Of a stretch of 64,000 nt of DNA, positions 62,418-64,000 are shown piece by piece. A program made the position numbers and the translations under genes. Under the pieces are notes generated by a model that did not search any database, was not told the origin of the DNA, and saw only the letters and a list, made by a program, of their open reading frames with translations. The first letter of the stretch is position 1, and every line of letters begins with the position of its first letter. Origin of the DNA: Spirosoma endophyticum (GTDB lineage: Bacteria > Bacteroidota > Bacteroidia > Cytophagales > Spirosomataceae); the NCBI RefSeq assembly GCF_900112365.1, contig NZ_FOLQ01000002.1:744001-808000 (forward strand), in the 5' to 3' direction.

Positions 62418-62597
62418 ATGGAAAACAAACACCAGCAGGAAATAAAGCAATTACGTGTCCAGGCATTTCTTTTCAGTGATCAAAGCAAGCTGATCCAGCA
62501 GCAACTCCAGGAACTGGCTGATTGGAGAAACGAGAACCAGTTCATATGCCAGGCCATTCGAGCCCGCCAGCGTCAGGAAATCAGTACGTTACAATAA
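62418..62597 (+). CDS. Small Gln-rich helical protein
   Basis: A 59-residue ORF beginning MENKHQQEIKQLRVQAFLFS and ending RQEISTLQ. It is Gln-, Glu- and Leu-rich with heptad-like spacing, so a short coiled coil is likely. A palindrome that looks like a terminator (62623-62694) follows 26 bases later, which supports expression. No family recognised. Confidence 0.45.
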   Translation: MENKHQQEIKQLRVQAFLFSDQSKLIQQQLQELADWRNENQFICQAIRARQRQEISTLQ

Positions 62598-62622
62598 CAG
62601 GGATGTTTAACCATCTCCCTTC

Positions 62623-62694
62623 TGACCCCTAAATCCCCTGAAGGGGACTTTGCTGGTGCTTAGATAAAGTCCCCTTCAGAGGATTTAGGGGTCA
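62623..62694. repeat. 29-bp inverted repeat with one mismatch
   Basis: TGACCCCTAAATCCCCTGAA and nine more bases (62623-62651) pair with 62666-62694 at 28 of 29 positions, with a 14-base loop. The CCCCTAAATCCCCT type of palindrome is familiar from many Bacteroidota genomes. It could act as a terminator for the small ORF or be a repetitive palindromic element. Confidence 0.75.
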
Positions 62695-62904
62695 AAGGCC
62701 TCCCAAAAGCTGGCATTACGTTATCTGCGTAAAACCTCAACTAGATTAGTTTTCGATCGGGTGGCCGATGTCGGGAAATGGGCTAGATTATCACAAAAAT
62801 ACGGGCTTGACAACTGCTAGTAGTTAATTTTATTCTTTTAGGGAAAATAGACTATTTAATTGATAGATTATGCTTAATTTAGCATACCCCTATTAAGTAA
62901 ATGT

Positions 62905-63387
62905 ATGCCAATAGAAACTACGCATAACCGGCTTCGCTATAATGTTAAACAGGTTAAGGTCTTGGTCATAGAGGACAGTGCTGATCATTCGGTGCTGATG
63001 AAAAGTGCTCTGCAACAATGTATTCCGGAAGTAACTGCGGTTTTTGTCGATAATTCAGAGGAAGCCCTGGAGCTACTCAATGAGTGGAGCACACAGGAAT
63101 GGGAACTGCCAAAATTGATTTTTCAGGATTTGTACCTGCCTTCCCGGGAAGATGGATGGCATTTGCTGGAGCAAATTAAAACCATGTCTCCATCCTGTAA
63201 TCGGGTTCCGGTGGTTATGCTGAGTTCATCCGATGATCGTACCGATATCGTTGACGCTTACATTCGGGGTGTTGCCTCGTATCTGGTGAAACCTACTGAT
63301 TATGCCGACTGGCTTACGTACTTCAAGGAGTTGCGTACCTATTGGATTGATACGGTTACACTTCCTCCTGTTCAGTTTTCTATTTAG
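62905..63387 (+). CDS. Single-domain response regulator with intact phospho-acceptor
   Basis: A 160-residue receiver. It has VKVLVIEDSADHSVLM (acidic pocket), LIFQDLYLPSREDGW (phospho-acceptor Asp) and ASYLVKPTD (Lys). The tail TYWIDTVTLPPVQF is nearly identical to that of the receiver at 50611-51093, so the two are close paralogues. No output domain. It could act in a phosphorelay with the HPt protein at the left edge; that is a guess based on presence only. Confidence 0.88.
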   Translation: MPIETTHNRLRYNVKQVKVLVIEDSADHSVLMKSALQQCIPEVTAVFVDNSEEALELLNEWSTQEWELPKLIFQDLYLPSREDGWHLLEQIKTMSPSCNRVPVVMLSSSDDRTDIVDAYIRGVASYLVKPTDYADWLTYFKELRTYWIDTVTLPPVQFSI

Positions 63388-63423
63388 CAGATACTATTCT
63401 TCACGGTAACGCAAGCTGTTTCG

Positions 63424-64000
63424 TTACTGACCCATACCGGGCAAGGTGACGATATGCAGCCAGAACTGGCAAATGCGTTCAATCATTTGCTTGAAAAATC
63501 TGTATTCTGTTGGCATCGAAATAACGGAATTGGCCTGATGCTGATAGCCGTCAATAATCAGTTGGTCAGTTGGCGAAACCAACAAAATAACCGGAATTCG
63601 GCTGAGATGGCTATCCTCTTTGAGGTGCCGAAGCGTATATAATCGTTCCATCGTTTTCGTTCGGGCGTCCATTAGAATCAATGTTGGATATTCCTGTTCT
63701 GGGAGCGTCTTCAAGAGCTCGGGAAGATGCGTACTCTGCTGGTTCGTATACACTTGACAAGCTGACCACTTTTCTCTGATAATTTCTTTCGTCATCAAGG
63801 CTTTCTCTTTTTCATCCGTAATGAAAAAGATGGAAAACGCTAGCAGATCAGACGGCTGGACGGCCTGCGGAGAATCAGGCGCGTACAGGGAATAATCCGT
63901 TTCTTCCGCAAACGTATTGTCTGGCAGACAACTAAAGGATTTTATCACCTGAGGCCAGCGACGACGACTGACCGGAAAGACCTCGCCACTGTCTAAATGG
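63424..64000 (-). CDS. LytTR domain followed by a degenerate receiver-like domain, cut by the right edge
   Basis: The frame is open through 64000. The part at the edge reads HLDSGEVFPVSRRRWPQV, which matches the end of a LytTR DNA-binding domain. A linker follows (about 45 residues), then a receiver-like domain: FSIFFITDEKEKALM, LILMDARTKTM (Asp kept) and SVISMPTEYRF, where the usual Lys is Met. The tail (WLHIVTLPGMG) matches the local receiver family. LytTR before receiver is the reverse of the usual order. The GTG at 63948 could start a shorter protein. Confidence 0.65.
   Translation of the reverse strand, partial: HLDSGEVFPVSRRRWPQVIKSFSCLPDNTFAEETDYSLYAPDSPQAVQPSDLLAFSIFFITDEKEKALMTKEIIREKWSACQVYTNQQSTHLPELLKTLPEQEYPTLILMDARTKTMERLYTLRHLKEDSHLSRIPVILLVSPTDQLIIDGYQHQANSVISMPTEYRFFKQMIERICQFWLHIVTLPGMGQ

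Noticed and set aside
1..64000. tRNA, rRNA, riboswitch or intact insertion sequence
   Set aside because: Reading both strands I saw no cloverleaf with a TTCRA arm, no rRNA stretch, no known riboswitch core and no transposase motif; a dedicated covariance search would be needed to exclude small ones.

Overview
The window looks like a chromosomal piece of a Bacteroidota bacterium of the order Cytophagales, most like Spirosoma. This is inferred from a Bacteroidetes-type (subtype iii) type VI secretion locus, the decayed tail of a type IX secretion sorting domain, a TAnnTTTG-type promoter and many DUF4142, SPW and LEA-type stress proteins. No rRNA, tRNA, CRISPR array or intact insertion sequence was seen.

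Layout. 0-2 kb: the end of an HPt-bearing signalling protein, a decayed nuclease tail and small ORFs. 1.8-7.3 kb: a giant secreted RCC1/Ig-like repeat protein (minus strand). 7.3-8.8 kb: mostly non-coding, with a dispersed 20-bp repeat. 8.8-10.6 kb: a 7TM receptor fused to a LuxR-type HTH. 10.8-35.4 kb: about 21 minus-strand genes, tightly packed and probably one or a few transcripts. Listed 5' to 3' they are a caspase-like protein, two small exported proteins, a C1-peptidase homologue without its catalytic residues, a DUF4384 protein, a WD40-caspase, tssO, clpV (tssH), two cysteine-amidase-like proteins, tssB, tssC, tssD (hcp), an unknown protein, vgrG (tssI), tssE, tssF, tssG, tssN, tssK and paar. 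35.6-39.1 kb: three divergent plus-strand genes for a lipoprotein with PKD/FN3-like repeats and two exported proteins.

39.5-46.7 kb: trehalose from maltodextrin, with treZ (apparently frameshifted near its 5' end), a treY-malQ fusion and an LLM-class flavin oxidoreductase. 46.7-64 kb: a patchwork of signalling genes (an RsbRD-like histidine kinase and six receiver or receiver-like genes, several truncated or lacking the phospho-acceptor Asp), two copies of an unrecognised 175-aa family paired with receivers, and stress-type genes (SPW, LEA-2, DUF2231, DUF4142, a spore-photoproduct-lyase relative, an SDR of the GSP39 type, a DUF1264/OBAP lipoprotein). Several genes are in decay here: a T9SS C-terminal domain, an erythromycin esterase and an FRG-like fragment. 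Long palindromes and nested-hairpin elements lie between the genes.

How it fits together. The secretion locus has sheath (TssBC), tube (TssD), spike (VgrG, PAAR), baseplate (TssEFGK), recycling ATPase (ClpV) and the Bacteroidetes-specific membrane parts TssN and TssO. TssJLM are absent, as expected for subtype iii; TssP, TssQ and TssR were not recognised. The six-gene protease-like module at the head of the same run is the least explained and most interesting part. The right half reads as a desiccation/osmotic/UV stress neighbourhood, which is an inference from family functions.
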